Shown here: positions 54,341 through 64,000 of the stretch, in pieces
Layout: every line of letters begins with the position of its first letter
How positions within the stretch are numbered: the first letter of the stretch is position 1
From: Sinomicrobium oceani
Lineage (GTDB): Bacteria; Bacteroidota; Bacteroidia; Flavobacteriales; Flavobacteriaceae
DNA length: 64,000 nt
Assembly (NCBI RefSeq): GCF_900119185.1
Contig: NZ_FPJE01000002.1
Location: 263,988 to 327,987 of the forward strand
Reading direction: 5' to 3'
Program-made: the position numbers and the translations under genes
The notes under the pieces: model-generated
The model's database searches: none
Told to the model about the DNA's origin: nothing
Seen by the model: only the letters and a program-made list of their open reading frames with translations

Positions 54341-54593
54341 TCATCGTCTTTTTTACAAATATTAGTAACGTCAATAACTTCAGATTTGGAATCTTGAGCT
54401 ATCCAATAAACCGTCGCACTTGAGCGAAGCGGATGCATGAACTCCAATTTATAAAATAAGCAATACGTGAATAAACGAAACAAAATAGGCACCGGCCTTG
54501 TTAAAAAATTTGTAGTTTCTGCTCCTGTCCTAAAAAGACAAAAACTACACTATTAACGCATAGCTTTTGTTCTAAGACTCATGACTTACTCAT

Positions 54594-54626
54594 GCCCGCC
54601 ACCAGTTGCAAACTGGCGGTAGCGGG
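54594..54626. repeat. REP-like palindrome
   Basis: CCCGCC-a-CCAGTT-gca-AACTGG-c-GG...GCGGG forms an imperfect hairpin at 54595-54626, in a gap of about 300 bases that is otherwise empty. The GC-rich hairpin stands out from the AT-rich surroundings. Confidence 0.6.
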
Positions 54627-54643
54627 GGGACGGCCTCTTCTTA

Positions 54644-55144
54644 TTATCTTCTTATATACCAGTTATTTTTATAGTGATTATACACATATCCCTTTCGAAC
54701 TTCTTTATTAGCAGATGGACTTGCCAACCGTAATAAAATAGCGGGTTCATTTATTTTAAAGGGATTCATAAAAACATTTCCTTCTTTATCAACCTTTAAC
54801 AATGATAGATCTAATTCCCTAAAGTTTTCTATTATGCTATATATTTCTTTAGAGGTAAAGTAATCTTCCATGCTTTTTTCTTCTAAAGCCGTTTTATTTA
54901 TATCAATAACACTTCCTTTACTTACAGAATATTTGACAAAATAAACAGGTAAATGACCTTCTGCTTTTTCTATTATATAGACAATTTCATTACCATTTCT
55001 CTCTCTTATTCCAATAAAAGTATTTTCAAAAAGAGAGAAATCAGTTTTATCGTACTTATTTATTACAGTATCAATATCATCGTTTTTTATGACATTTTGA
55101 CAGGACATAATAAAAAACAGGCTTAGTAAATACAGTGATTTCAT
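54644..55144 (-). CDS. Lipoprotein of unknown function, candidate immunity protein
   Basis: 166 residues. Signal peptide ends in LSLFFIMSC, a lipobox with mature Cys15. The rest is a small alpha/beta domain (NEIVYIIEKAEGHLPVYFVKY, SIIENFRELDLSLLKVDKEG) with no known family. It lies 69 bases downstream of the Rhs-core gene on the same strand, which is the usual place for an immunity gene of a polymorphic toxin. A lipoprotein immunity would act in the envelope. The immunity role is inferred from position only. Confidence 0.5.
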   Translation of the reverse strand: MKSLYLLSLFFIMSCQNVIKNDDIDTVINKYDKTDFSLFENTFIGIRERNGNEIVYIIEKAEGHLPVYFVKYSVSKGSVIDINKTALEEKSMEDYFTSKEIYSIIENFRELDLSLLKVDKEGNVFMNPFKINEPAILLRLASPSANKEVRKGYVYNHYKNNWYIRR

Positions 55145-55213
55145 AATAATTACCTTTTGTCTTGTTGTTTTTGTGTATCTACTGCATCTTGCAAAATTTG
55201 CCTAAATCCATTT

Positions 55214-58200
55214 TTACTTGAATAATAAGCTCCCAATAATAGATCTTTGATCATCTTTAGAATCCCACTGCGCTGGATAACCATTTGATTTCGAATTAAT
55301 CAAACTATTACCGTGAGCAGCCATTTGAAGTGTAGAATAGTTAAAACCTAAGGTATATCCAGAAGCAGCCCATAAGTAATTTCCAAAATTCATATGATTA
55401 TGAGCCATATAATCCCCTTCTGGGAGAAATAATACTGAAGATGGGTTATTTAAAGGATTAGAGCTAGCACCTTCATCTCCATAACGTGATGGTATTACTG
55501 AATATGAATAATCAAAGTCCTGCCCTCCTTTACTTTCTTTATAAAAATGAGACCAACTATCCTTATTATCAGGATCAAACGCTCCTTGTTGGGAGAGCAT
55601 ATCTTTTATATCCGATTCACCAACAGATATTACTTTATTTATAATTCCATCTCTAATTTGCTGAGTATCTTCTTCTGGATCTGCAAAAGAATAATTTTGC
55701 CTTGCTCCTGTTTCAGAATTTTCAATTACTAATCTATCTGGTTGGTCATTTTCATCAATCCTTACAAAATCGCCATTTTGATCAAATATAAAATCATCCA
55801 AAGGTTTCAATCCTGTTGGGTCGACATACCGGATAGGATTGTTCCAACTAAAGGCATATGGTGACTTGTCGACCTGTTCAGGGTCGTCCGCTAATGGATC
55901 AATATTCATCCATCGACCAAGTTCAGGATTATAATTCCGTGCCCCAAAATCATACGTTCCTAGACCTAAGCTCTCATCCAGTTCTTTACCGCCAAATTTC
56001 CATCGCTGGGCTATATCATTTCCAAGAGAGGAGGTTTGACCGTTATATCCTTTATGCTTTAAACCAAAGGGGTAATAATTATTCTCCTCAACAATTTCCA
56101 GTTGCGGAGCACTTGTTGTTCCTGTATTGGTGTAGGACAATCGTACATTCCCCAGGTGGTCCTTATACTGGTAAACATACGTATACGCATTGTTCTCCTT
56201 AGTCACATACCCTTCCGGGTGACTGAAAAACTGTAGTTGCCCATTCTCATAGATATACCCATTAGCATACTCCGTTGCTGTCACAGAACTTCCCTGGGTA
56301 ATCTCCTTCTTTAATTTGGCTCCCGAGGCATCGTAAATATACGCAATTTTATTACTCCCGAAACTGACCTGGGTAGGAAGATTTAAATGATTATAGCTAA
56401 TCCCGGTGATCCCCTTATTGGCGTCCGTCAGTAAATTGCCATTGGCATCATAGGTATAATCATTGCCCGTATTGGTCCCGTCCTTAAATCCGTAGGTCTT
56501 GTTACCACTGTCCGTTACTTTTAAAAGCTTGTTACCCGTATCATAGGTATAAGCCAGGTTGTCCATCACCCCGAAAGAAGTGGCGCCGCTGTTCAGGTGT
56601 CCCCTGCGGGTTAAGTGTTCTATATTCCCGTTCTTATCATAGGTAATACCTTCTACCGTATAACGGTCCGTCTGCCCGCTGCCGTTAAACTTCCCGGCGG
56701 TGATGCGGTTCAATGCATCATAGCTGTAGGCATAGCGTCTCATGGTATTGTCATTGCCCGTCTTCCAGTACGTCTCCGCTATGTTACCATTGTATAAAGG
56801 ATCAACCACCCCGCTACGGCTCTTGTTGTAGTTGATCTGGAAGTTAAACAGCTTCCCTGAAGGATGATCTACATCGTTGATATCCGTCAGCCATCCCCGT
56901 ACATTGTATGTATACGCTATGTGTTGTAAAGGGTTTTGGGGCGTATTCCCCACCTTCTTCTCCGTTAACTGCCCTAATTCATCATACACATTTTCGGCGA
57001 TAAGTTCGCCGGGAATGCTGATCGAAGCACTAAAGCTGGCGCTACTGGTGGCCTTGAAATGGAAACCGGGATTTAATATAACAGAACTGCTGGCTATTTT
57101 ACTCTGATGCCCTGTAAGCTGTTCGTTCAATTCGATATTCGCGGCCGAGGCTTCTTCCGTACCGCAATCGCCTCCCAGGCATTGTACTTGTTTCAAAAGC
57201 CGGCCTGCATGGTCATATTCGAAAATATCGGTAGTCACTATAGGGGCATTACTGCCCCTGGTATGGGTGGTCCGGGTTTTTAGTATCTTACCGGTAAAGT
57301 CCAGCAGGCTTTCCACCACATCGGTAGTGTTCAGGTAAGGGTTCTTGCTGGCCGTATAGATCAATCGGCCCTTGCTGTCATAGGCATTCAGGGTAGTGAT
57401 CCAGTGATCGGTACCCAACACACGGACCTTACTTCCCGTGGCCAAAGTTTTGGTTTGAGTTGCCACTATTTGTCCTAACACTATGGAAGGAATAGTTAAA
57501 CCTTCAAGATCAAAATTATAATCATCATAATAGCTAACTTTAAGTAGTATATATTCATCGAAATCATTAAGAGTAATATTGTATCCTTTGTAAGGTCCGC
57601 TTCCAGTATATTCAGCCTTAACAATACTGTCTCGAATATTTGTTTTTCCTTCACATATTCCTGACAATACAGACCGTCCCAAAATATCCGGAACAGAAAA
57701 CAACCATCCGTTATTTATTCGTAGCCCACCATCCTGAGAAAAGATCAATTGATCCGCCCTGTCATATTCAAAATAAACCGGGGCACATCCTGGTAACTTT
57801 TTATATATACATCTTTTCAAAGCATCATATTCATAGATATAAGCACTTTCATTTAACTCTTCAGATTGTGTATTATAATTGATTTGATTTCCTTGTGATA
57901 TTTCATTTTCAAATAACGCTGATAATTTAGGCGGTAAAACGAACCTCAAATTCCCCGAAGCATCATAAATATAATAAGTATCGATATTCTCATCAGCAAC
58001 AACACTTCTCGATAAAACTTCTTGCCCTTTCCCATCTTTAAATATATATCTTATACTTCCATTCTCGTCTGTAATTTTAGTAACAGTGAGCATCCCTTCA
58101 TTATAATAAGGCATTATTTCGGTAGTTGTAATCGAATTTCCGGACACTCCGAATAATATCGCACGCAATTCCTGTTCATCGTTATTAAGGAAATATTCAT

Positions 58201-59002
58201 ATCGCACTACTTTGCCTTCCACTTGCCAATCTTCTCCTGTAGGAAAATCCACAGCAGCACGGCTTAATGATGACATTTCATATTTTGTCTGCCTATAAGG
58301 ATACTGATCTTCATATTGTGTCATCAGGTCCACTACACCTTCTCCTGAAGAAATAAAAGGAAGCCATTTTTTCGATTTTCTGTAAAACCCGTCATATTCT
58401 GTTATTGTGATTATATTTTTTCTTTTTGGGGTAAGCCCGATCTGTGTCATTTGATAAGGGGTTCCCAATCCATCATAATATTCTATATTGACCAGACTAT
58501 CCTGTTCATTTTCCCGGGTGTAATTATAGGTTATTATCCTGTTTTCTGTAAGAGGTGCTTGGGTAGGATTTCCAGGAATATCAGGTTGTAACAAATCTGA
58601 AGAGGAAAAACCTCTTATTAAAATATCAGTATTCTGCAAACCAAGGAGACCGATAGACAGAATATAATTACCGGCATCCAACTCATTTTGCAATGTGATA
58701 GGGTATTCCTCTCCTCCGAAAATATTACCGTACACAGTATATACACCGTCCTCGTTCTTTACGAGTGAAATTGTTCCATCAATGTAATTATTCATGGAGG
58801 TATCGGGAAAATCAATTTGAAAGAAAAGTGGCGTAGTAATAGAAAAATGAATTTCGTCTCCCTGACTCACCACATCATTATATTCAAAGTCAGTATCGAA
58901 TACGCCTATATCCATAATATTTTGCGCCTTCAAACTCCACATATTCAAAAGGAGCATAAACAAAATAAGGGCCTGTTTTTTTATTCTACTTAGTTCTACC
59001 AT
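55214..59002 (-). CDS. Rhs/YD-repeat secreted protein with DUF6443 region and variable C-terminal tip
   Basis: About 1262 residues from the ATG at 59000-59002; a longer frame overlaps the upstream gene. Signal peptide to about residue 26 (SLKAQ). The DUF6443-type start carries VNIEYYDGLGTPYQMTQIG. Then many YD/Rhs repeats (YDASGNLRFV, YDALKRCIYK, YDKNGNIEHL, YDANGNLLTD). The Rhs core ends with FGARNYNPELGRWMNIDPL and NNPIRYVDPTG. After that comes a 198-residue tip with AHNHMNFGNYLWAASG and PAQWDSKDDQRSIIG. Such tips are usually toxins or other swapped domains; this one was not matched to a known activity. Confidence 0.88.
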   Translation of the reverse strand: MVELSRIKKQALILFMLLLNMWSLKAQNIMDIGVFDTDFEYNDVVSQGDEIHFSITTPLFFQIDFPDTSMNNYIDGTISLVKNEDGVYTVYGNIFGGEEYPITLQNELDAGNYILSIGLLGLQNTDILIRGFSSSDLLQPDIPGNPTQAPLTENRIITYNYTRENEQDSLVNIEYYDGLGTPYQMTQIGLTPKRKNIITITEYDGFYRKSKKWLPFISSGEGVVDLMTQYEDQYPYRQTKYEMSSLSRAAVDFPTGEDWQVEGKVVRYEYFLNNDEQELRAILFGVSGNSITTTEIMPYYNEGMLTVTKITDENGSIRYIFKDGKGQEVLSRSVVADENIDTYYIYDASGNLRFVLPPKLSALFENEISQGNQINYNTQSEELNESAYIYEYDALKRCIYKKLPGCAPVYFEYDRADQLIFSQDGGLRINNGWLFSVPDILGRSVLSGICEGKTNIRDSIVKAEYTGSGPYKGYNITLNDFDEYILLKVSYYDDYNFDLEGLTIPSIVLGQIVATQTKTLATGSKVRVLGTDHWITTLNAYDSKGRLIYTASKNPYLNTTDVVESLLDFTGKILKTRTTHTRGSNAPIVTTDIFEYDHAGRLLKQVQCLGGDCGTEEASAANIELNEQLTGHQSKIASSSVILNPGFHFKATSSASFSASISIPGELIAENVYDELGQLTEKKVGNTPQNPLQHIAYTYNVRGWLTDINDVDHPSGKLFNFQINYNKSRSGVVDPLYNGNIAETYWKTGNDNTMRRYAYSYDALNRITAGKFNGSGQTDRYTVEGITYDKNGNIEHLTRRGHLNSGATSFGVMDNLAYTYDTGNKLLKVTDSGNKTYGFKDGTNTGNDYTYDANGNLLTDANKGITGISYNHLNLPTQVSFGSNKIAYIYDASGAKLKKEITQGSSVTATEYANGYIYENGQLQFFSHPEGYVTKENNAYTYVYQYKDHLGNVRLSYTNTGTTSAPQLEIVEENNYYPFGLKHKGYNGQTSSLGNDIAQRWKFGGKELDESLGLGTYDFGARNYNPELGRWMNIDPLADDPEQVDKSPYAFSWNNPIRYVDPTGLKPLDDFIFDQNGDFVRIDENDQPDRLVIENSETGARQNYSFADPEEDTQQIRDGIINKVISVGESDIKDMLSQQGAFDPDNKDSWSHFYKESKGGQDFDYSYSVIPSRYGDEGASSNPLNNPSSVLFLPEGDYMAHNHMNFGNYLWAASGYTLGFNYSTLQMAAHGNSLINSKSNGYPAQWDSKDDQRSIIGSLLFK

Positions 59003-59003
59003 C

Positions 59004-62000
59004 TTATTCTGTTCTATATTTATATTCAAATCTTTGCAATAGATTATTTTCCCAATCGGCAACAGTCTCTAATCTCCCTGCTTTGTCATAATTATACTTT
59101 GTAGTTATCCCATCAGGTCCTGTAATCTTTATAATGCCTATAAGAGGCTCATAGGCAAATGAGGTCATGTAAGCTTTGGTTAAATTGGTTCTGAGATAGG
59201 CCATAGTTGACTCTGAAACTCCCGATCCCGACAAATACCGATTTCTTTCCGTAATACTAATACCTCCAATCATTAAAGACACTTCACTTAGTTCGATATT
59301 TTTAATCTCAGCAATCAATCTATGATTTTCCCATATACACACTACTGACATTCCATTGTTTAATAATAGATGAATTGGGTTACCAGCCGTGTCATAAGAT
59401 AAAATCCTGATCTCCCGATTTAGGGTATCAACGCCTTTGGTAGCACTAAGAATTTGAGTAACAGGTTTTATTCCTGATTCTGTTTCTCCATATTCCACAC
59501 GTTGAGTAATCGTGTAATCAAAATCACTTTTTACTTTTTTTATTACAGGAGATATCTGATGCCTGTTGAGCATTTCATCATATATTGCCTGTCCTTTGAA
59601 ATCACGGGGGTACTCATAATGATATGTTGTGGACCCAGCAGTATAGTAGTCTTCTGTCTTTTGGGTAAGAAAAGCATGTGGGGCATCAAGATCTAAGATA
59701 GCTCCGTACTCATAAGAGGTGGTTTTCGTCAATGAAGCTTCTGCATTTTCTTCAAATTTTCTGGTCGTTGTCGAAACCAGCTTTTTCCATCCGGTGGAAA
59801 CATATATATCATAGAAGTAAAAATCGTCGATAAAGAAATTTGCTCTGTAATAAACATTATCATTAATACTGGTCGTTCCGTCACTTGCGGATCCATTAAC
59901 AAAATTTGGCAACAAGCCTTTTACAAAAGTACCTCTTCGCAACTTGTCGTTACGCTTAAAATACTCATATTGATTTTCAGTTTCTTCCAAGAGGGTGTAT
60001 TGACCATCAAACGAATAAATACTTTTTCTCTTTAAGGTAGGATTTGTCCAATTAAGATTTATAAAATAGGGATGCCCGTTATCTTCATACATTTGAGACT
60101 GATTAAATCCTATATATTCAAAGTGCCCGTTCGAAGCAATCCACTCGTGTTGAAATTCACCCGTATTAGGAAATAAAAAATCAATTCCATACAAAGAAAG
60201 TCCCCCCATAAGTCTAGCGTTATTTTGAACGGAATATTCGCTTAGTACCGGAGTATTATCAAATTCATATACAGTTTTTAGCTGCTTAGCCTGATCATTA
60301 ATATCAGCTATATTTTCTTCAACCTTTCCATATCGGTATTGATATAAATTCATAGCTCCAATATTACTTGGAGAAGAGCTGTATCTTTTATGATAAGATG
60401 TTCTTGGTTTTAGATCAAGTGTTATTGGAGGGTGATGAGTTTGAGATACATCCAAAATGAGGCTTCTCTCATAAGATGTACTTTTGAATGTTATGTAGCC
60501 ACCATATTCTTCCATTGGAGTGTATACACCCGAGTATGTATATTTCGTTTTTTTTAGTGTTCTTCCCTCGTTATTTCCATCGGAAGATTTTATCTCTTTA
60601 ATCCTCAAAGCCGGAGATCTTGGTACCTCTCCTTCATGTGCATCATATATAAATTCGGTTTCTCCTCCAGTGACATATTTAATCTTTTTTAATGTATATG
60701 TTCTTGCGTGTTGAAAGGAAAAGTTCCTATTCGCAGGATCCAGGCTGATCGTAGTAAATGTATTTTCCGGCAAATAAGGTAATAAAGACATATTGTTCGA
60801 TGCTCCATTATAATATCCACATAAATCCTGCTGATAATACCCCCACCCTTCCGAAGGAATACCATTGATCAAGGAGGCATAGTCCGGCATTTCCATAGAC
60901 TCATAATAATCAAACGAATAGGAATCATATACCTGATCAGCTTCATCCAGGAATTGTACCGATTCCAATTTTAATCTTTTACTATGAAAATAATGATCAT
61001 TATTAAATTTCATTTTTTTTATTACCTCCCCGGCATTGTTACGGATAGATAACATCCCCAATCGATATGTTCTTCTATCTGTTCTGTCATTTTCGTAATC
61101 GAATAAAACTTCTCCTTCAGAAAAACTTATTCTCTTTAATAACGGGGTTTCGGATTCCCTGATCGAGGTAGTCAGCCCTCTTGTATGATTGTAAGGTACA
61201 GGAATACTACTTAGGATTATATCATTAGAATAAGAATACATATCACTCACAGTGTAATCCACAGCCATTTCTCCATCCATATACTCAAAATCTATATAGC
61301 TATTACCATCTGCAGACTCTATTCGAGTTAAATACCATGCCGTAATTACTGTATAAGGATCTCTACTACTGGTAGAATACCTATCCGTAACTCCCCCTGC
61401 CCCGGTATGTTCCGAATAAAGCGATGCGGTTATAGAATGAATAGTTGAGCGTTCTACAGCTTGAAAAGAATAAGAAGTTCCGTCAGGAGTTATAATTTTA
61501 AAACCAGAACTATCCGGTATATGAATATTATCCGAAAGGTTTATTATCTTATTATCCGTATATGGATATTGACTGACTTTCCAATCCGCCAAAAAGAAGC
61601 TCCCCCCGTTTTTATCAAAGTAGTAATTGTAAATATCTCTTTCTTTGTCAGGCTCATCCAGAGTGTTACTCCCATTTCTAGGAAAAACACTTTGGTTTAA
61701 TAACGTCCACATACTGTGTTCATATCCGCCTCCTGCATGTTGATATCCCTGATTGCGAATTGAATCTGCAGGAGGGAACTCAAAGTTACCTCTATCCGGA
61801 ATTCCCATCACTGTTCGGTTAATTACCCCTCCGCCATTTAGTGTCCATCCCAATCCAACTGAATTCGCAACTTCATCAACTTTTATACCTCCGGCATAAT
61901 AAGAAAGATTTATAGGTAAAGTAAGTTCTCCAGAGTTAATAATATACAAAGGCACCGATATATCCGGAACTCCAGTATTATATGAAACAGGATATTCTCC

Positions 62001-62147
62001 ATATTTTAATATAGCTGAAGCTTCAGGTGTAGGTGGCACCTTATAAGGATTGTCTATTCGAAGTATATCATCATTTTGTTGACCATTAGCATATAGAATA
62101 CTCATGCCATATACAAACCAAATTATGCGATTTTTAAATAAAAACAT
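59004..62147 (-). CDS. Large secreted YD-repeat-associated protein
   Basis: 1047 residues with a signal peptide (1-23, YANGQ). The N-terminal part GEYPVSYNTGVPDISVPLY and VANSVGLGWTLNGGGVINRTV is typical of the SpvB-like or Rhs-shell subunits that come before DUF6443 proteins in Bacteroidota. YD-type repeats appear near the C terminus (GPDGITTKYNYDKAGRLETV). The stop lies one base before the start of the next gene, so the two are almost certainly made together and may form one shell. Confidence 0.85.
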   Translation of the reverse strand: MFLFKNRIIWFVYGMSILYANGQQNDDILRIDNPYKVPPTPEASAILKYGEYPVSYNTGVPDISVPLYIINSGELTLPINLSYYAGGIKVDEVANSVGLGWTLNGGGVINRTVMGIPDRGNFEFPPADSIRNQGYQHAGGGYEHSMWTLLNQSVFPRNGSNTLDEPDKERDIYNYYFDKNGGSFFLADWKVSQYPYTDNKIINLSDNIHIPDSSGFKIITPDGTSYSFQAVERSTIHSITASLYSEHTGAGGVTDRYSTSSRDPYTVITAWYLTRIESADGNSYIDFEYMDGEMAVDYTVSDMYSYSNDIILSSIPVPYNHTRGLTTSIRESETPLLKRISFSEGEVLFDYENDRTDRRTYRLGMLSIRNNAGEVIKKMKFNNDHYFHSKRLKLESVQFLDEADQVYDSYSFDYYESMEMPDYASLINGIPSEGWGYYQQDLCGYYNGASNNMSLLPYLPENTFTTISLDPANRNFSFQHARTYTLKKIKYVTGGETEFIYDAHEGEVPRSPALRIKEIKSSDGNNEGRTLKKTKYTYSGVYTPMEEYGGYITFKSTSYERSLILDVSQTHHPPITLDLKPRTSYHKRYSSSPSNIGAMNLYQYRYGKVEENIADINDQAKQLKTVYEFDNTPVLSEYSVQNNARLMGGLSLYGIDFLFPNTGEFQHEWIASNGHFEYIGFNQSQMYEDNGHPYFINLNWTNPTLKRKSIYSFDGQYTLLEETENQYEYFKRNDKLRRGTFVKGLLPNFVNGSASDGTTSINDNVYYRANFFIDDFYFYDIYVSTGWKKLVSTTTRKFEENAEASLTKTTSYEYGAILDLDAPHAFLTQKTEDYYTAGSTTYHYEYPRDFKGQAIYDEMLNRHQISPVIKKVKSDFDYTITQRVEYGETESGIKPVTQILSATKGVDTLNREIRILSYDTAGNPIHLLLNNGMSVVCIWENHRLIAEIKNIELSEVSLMIGGISITERNRYLSGSGVSESTMAYLRTNLTKAYMTSFAYEPLIGIIKITGPDGITTKYNYDKAGRLETVADWENNLLQRFEYKYRTE

Positions 62148-63033
62148 ATTATTGTTACAGTTGATAAGAGGATTTTTTTACAGTTAATAGTTGAGCCAAA
62201 TACATTAAACATCCTTACACTTCTATCAGATGTCAAAAAAACAGCATTAATCTTGCTCTAGAGCCCTAAAGATATTCCTTAACTATTTTAATCTATTTAT
62301 AATTTATTCTGTATGTATATATCGATTCACTTATACTTTTTCTGCTTATCCTCGTTCCATCATAAATGCATTCATCAAAGAATCCTTTTAACTATTCAAG
62401 GGCCAAACAAAGCATAGATTATAAAAAGATTTATTCCATCTTTATGATTTTTTCATGTAAAATTTGAACAAAAAGCAATTACCAAAATGGATAAACATCC
62501 ACTTACCCCACTATACCAAATACTTTATATCAAGCATTTTTATTGAGGATAAAGCAAAGATCACCAAATTTGATATGACATTATTTTTCAAATGATAATA
62601 AAATGCAGATGGAATATAGATGAAGAAAGTAGTTTCTATCCATAAGAAAGTTTTTAAAAGTTGGTTCGATTAGATTTTAAGCATACGTTTAACAAATCAA
62701 TTGTTCTAATATGCCTTCGCATCTAAATATAGTAAATAATTCTTTTCTGAAAAGATATTTGGATAATTATGCTCAATTTATACGCCGGATTTTTTTCCGA
62801 AATCTCCTAAAAAAATGTTTACAACATTTTTGAATATCCCAGACTTATACTAAAGTAACTGTATTAGTAGTTTTAATATATCCTTCCGGATTATCATCGC
62901 GGAATATCTCTATACTTTCCTAAAGAAGCCGTTTCCGGGGAGGGCGGAATAATCCTTGGAAAGGAGACTTCTTCCTGGATATATAGAATACTACACAAGA
63001 TATTCTATATTAATAAAATAATTGACTTTCTCA
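62148..63033. other. AT-rich gap upstream of the Rhs pair
   Basis: 886 bases with very low GC content. No open frame with a domain, no clear hairpin and no Fnr-type box was recognised. It probably contains the promoter of the two large genes. Confidence 0.5.
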
Positions 63034-63945
63034 TTATTTATTCTTCTTTAGCTTTTCGATTTCTTTTTGTTGGCGCTCATTTTCTTCTTTTAATCCTATT
63101 ACGTATAACGTCAACTCCTCTACCTTTTCCAGCAACTTCAGGTTCATTTCCTTCAGGTTTACGCCATCGGTTTCCATCTGCTTTGCGGAAGGAATACCCG
63201 GAAGATGGCGGTTTTCCCGAATGTAGCGTGCTACTTCGTCCAGTGCGGGAAGCTGGTAATTTTCTTCGAAAACATAATCGGGAGCCACAAAACCATCGAG
63301 GTCTACCTTTACTTCTTTGGTGTGTATTTTTCCGTTTACGGTCAGCTCGGCATCCGGGGCATGGGTCCCTATGCCTACATTACCGGAGAAAACGGACTTC
63401 TGATCATCGTGATAACTGGAATTATCGGGCTGGTAATCTTCTATGGTACTATAAATTTCTTCATGCAAAACCGTATTCTGTTGCATATTATAAAAGGGGA
63501 CCATCTTCATAGCGTCTGCCCCGGTAGATTTCGTCCATCCTATAAAATGAAAACCGCCACTATACCTGGAAGCGCGATACGGAGGTTCTACGGCCATGTA
63601 AAGTACCCCGTTATACCGTACTTTTTTGAGTTTCCAGTACTCGCCTTCCGTATTTACTGTTCCTGTCAGACTTCCGTTGGTATGATTATACCCCGAACTG
63701 GTGTTGATCTCCGCGGTATTATTACGATCGTATCCCTAAACCCTGGTCGCAAGTAAGGTACCGGTAGCATAGTTTTTAGCTATAATTTCTCCGTCATAAA
63801 TGGCATGAAGCAAAATTACACATCTTGTGTAATCCTGGTTGCCTGGCATTACAACGGACTTGTAATTTGCAGGTGCGATATCCGTAATTGTTTGTGCCGC
63901 TATAAAAAACGGAACCACGAACAGTATCCATAAAATTTTTCTCAT
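63034..63945 (-). pseudogene. Tail-fibre-like protein gene interrupted by an in-frame TAG
   Basis: Reading from the ATG at 63943-63945, the frame runs through a signal peptide (MRKILWILFVVPFFIAAQ) to a TAG at 63736-63738, and continues in the same frame without shift to the TAA at 63034, giving about 303 codons in all. After the stop the frame holds NNTAEINTSSGYNHTNGSL, MAVEPPYRAS, NVGIGTHAPDAELTVNGKI, HLPGIPSAKQM and a C-terminal coiled coil (EEVEELTLYVIGLKEE-like, KEIEKLKKNK). The layout matches exported Bacteroidota proteins with a phage tail-fibre-like C terminus. A single nonsense change is the simplest explanation. Confidence 0.75.
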
Positions 63946-63946
63946 C

Positions 63947-64000
63947 TCACTGTTTTTTTAACTGTACTATTTCGGACTCTAATCGCTGTATTCGCTTTTC
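63947..64000 (-). CDS. C-terminal end of another coiled-coil tail protein, partial
   Basis: The last 17 codons and TGA (63947-63949) of a minus-strand gene that enters from beyond the window: EKRIQRLESEIVQLKKQ. This is the same type of heptad coiled-coil tail as the gene that follows. Only one base separates its stop from the next ATG, so the two form one operon of related proteins. Confidence 0.65.
   Translation of the reverse strand, partial: EKRIQRLESEIVQLKKQ

Overview
The window is chromosomal DNA from a Bacteroidota bacterium, most likely a member of the Flavobacteriaceae. The evidence is the gene families: a SusC/SusD pair with an N-terminal STN domain, a fused cbb3 oxidase subunit CcoNO, a DUF6520 peptide, YD-repeat secreted proteins, and class I lanthipeptide-type precursors with a GG leader. 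The promoters agree: several genes carry the Bacteroidota -7 element TAnnTTTG, and Shine-Dalgarno sequences are mostly absent. Most genes lie on the minus strand. No rRNA, tRNA, CRISPR array, phage integrase or intact insertion sequence was recognised.

Layout. 0-8 kb: end of a metallophosphoesterase, a stand-alone sigma region-2-like protein, a secreted esterase, then a polyphosphate/housekeeping group (ppx, ppk1, sixA, pdxH) and two exported methionine sulfoxide reductases (msrB, msrA). 8-18 kb: a PAS-AraC regulator, a MauE/DoxX membrane protein, a DUF6520 peptide, a propeller-like protein, and facing them a SusC-SusD-TlpA transport/redox cluster. 18-20 kb is gene-poor and carries tandem and dispersed repeats. 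20-23 kb: an inactive/active M16 peptidase pair. 23-35 kb: a microaerobic respiration block (hemN, group III truncated haemoglobin, a UreH/DsbD-like membrane protein, fixH, ccoG, ccoP, ccoQ, ccoNO, ccoS, ccoI, and a divergent Crp/Fnr regulator). 35-43 kb: a SufR-like regulator divergent from cytoplasmic sodA, a lanthipeptide locus (lanC and three tandem precursor genes), a secreted superoxide dismutase and a CobW-type metal chaperone. 43-53 kb: a stress and signalling block (Usp, a receiver-Crp response regulator with its PAS kinase, a CoA-transferase, two YceI proteins around a porin, an M57 metallopeptidase, an AraC regulator). 54-64 kb: an AT-rich accessory region with two giant YD/Rhs-type secreted proteins, a candidate immunity lipoprotein, and tail-fibre-like proteins, one interrupted by a stop codon.

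How the parts fit. Five promoters (hemN, ccoI, ccoS, usp, yceI) carry the same near-palindrome TGAY-N4-RTCA, always centred exactly 36.5 nt upstream of the last base of a TAnnTTTG-like -7 element. This is the geometry of a Crp/Fnr activator at about -41.5, and it ties the respiratory block to the stress block at 43-50 kb. Two Crp/Fnr-type proteins encoded here could read it. The most distinctive biosynthetic feature is the locus at 38.6-40.9 kb: three 57-58 residue precursors, too short for routine gene callers, beside a LanC cyclase with no LanB dehydratase or transporter in the window.
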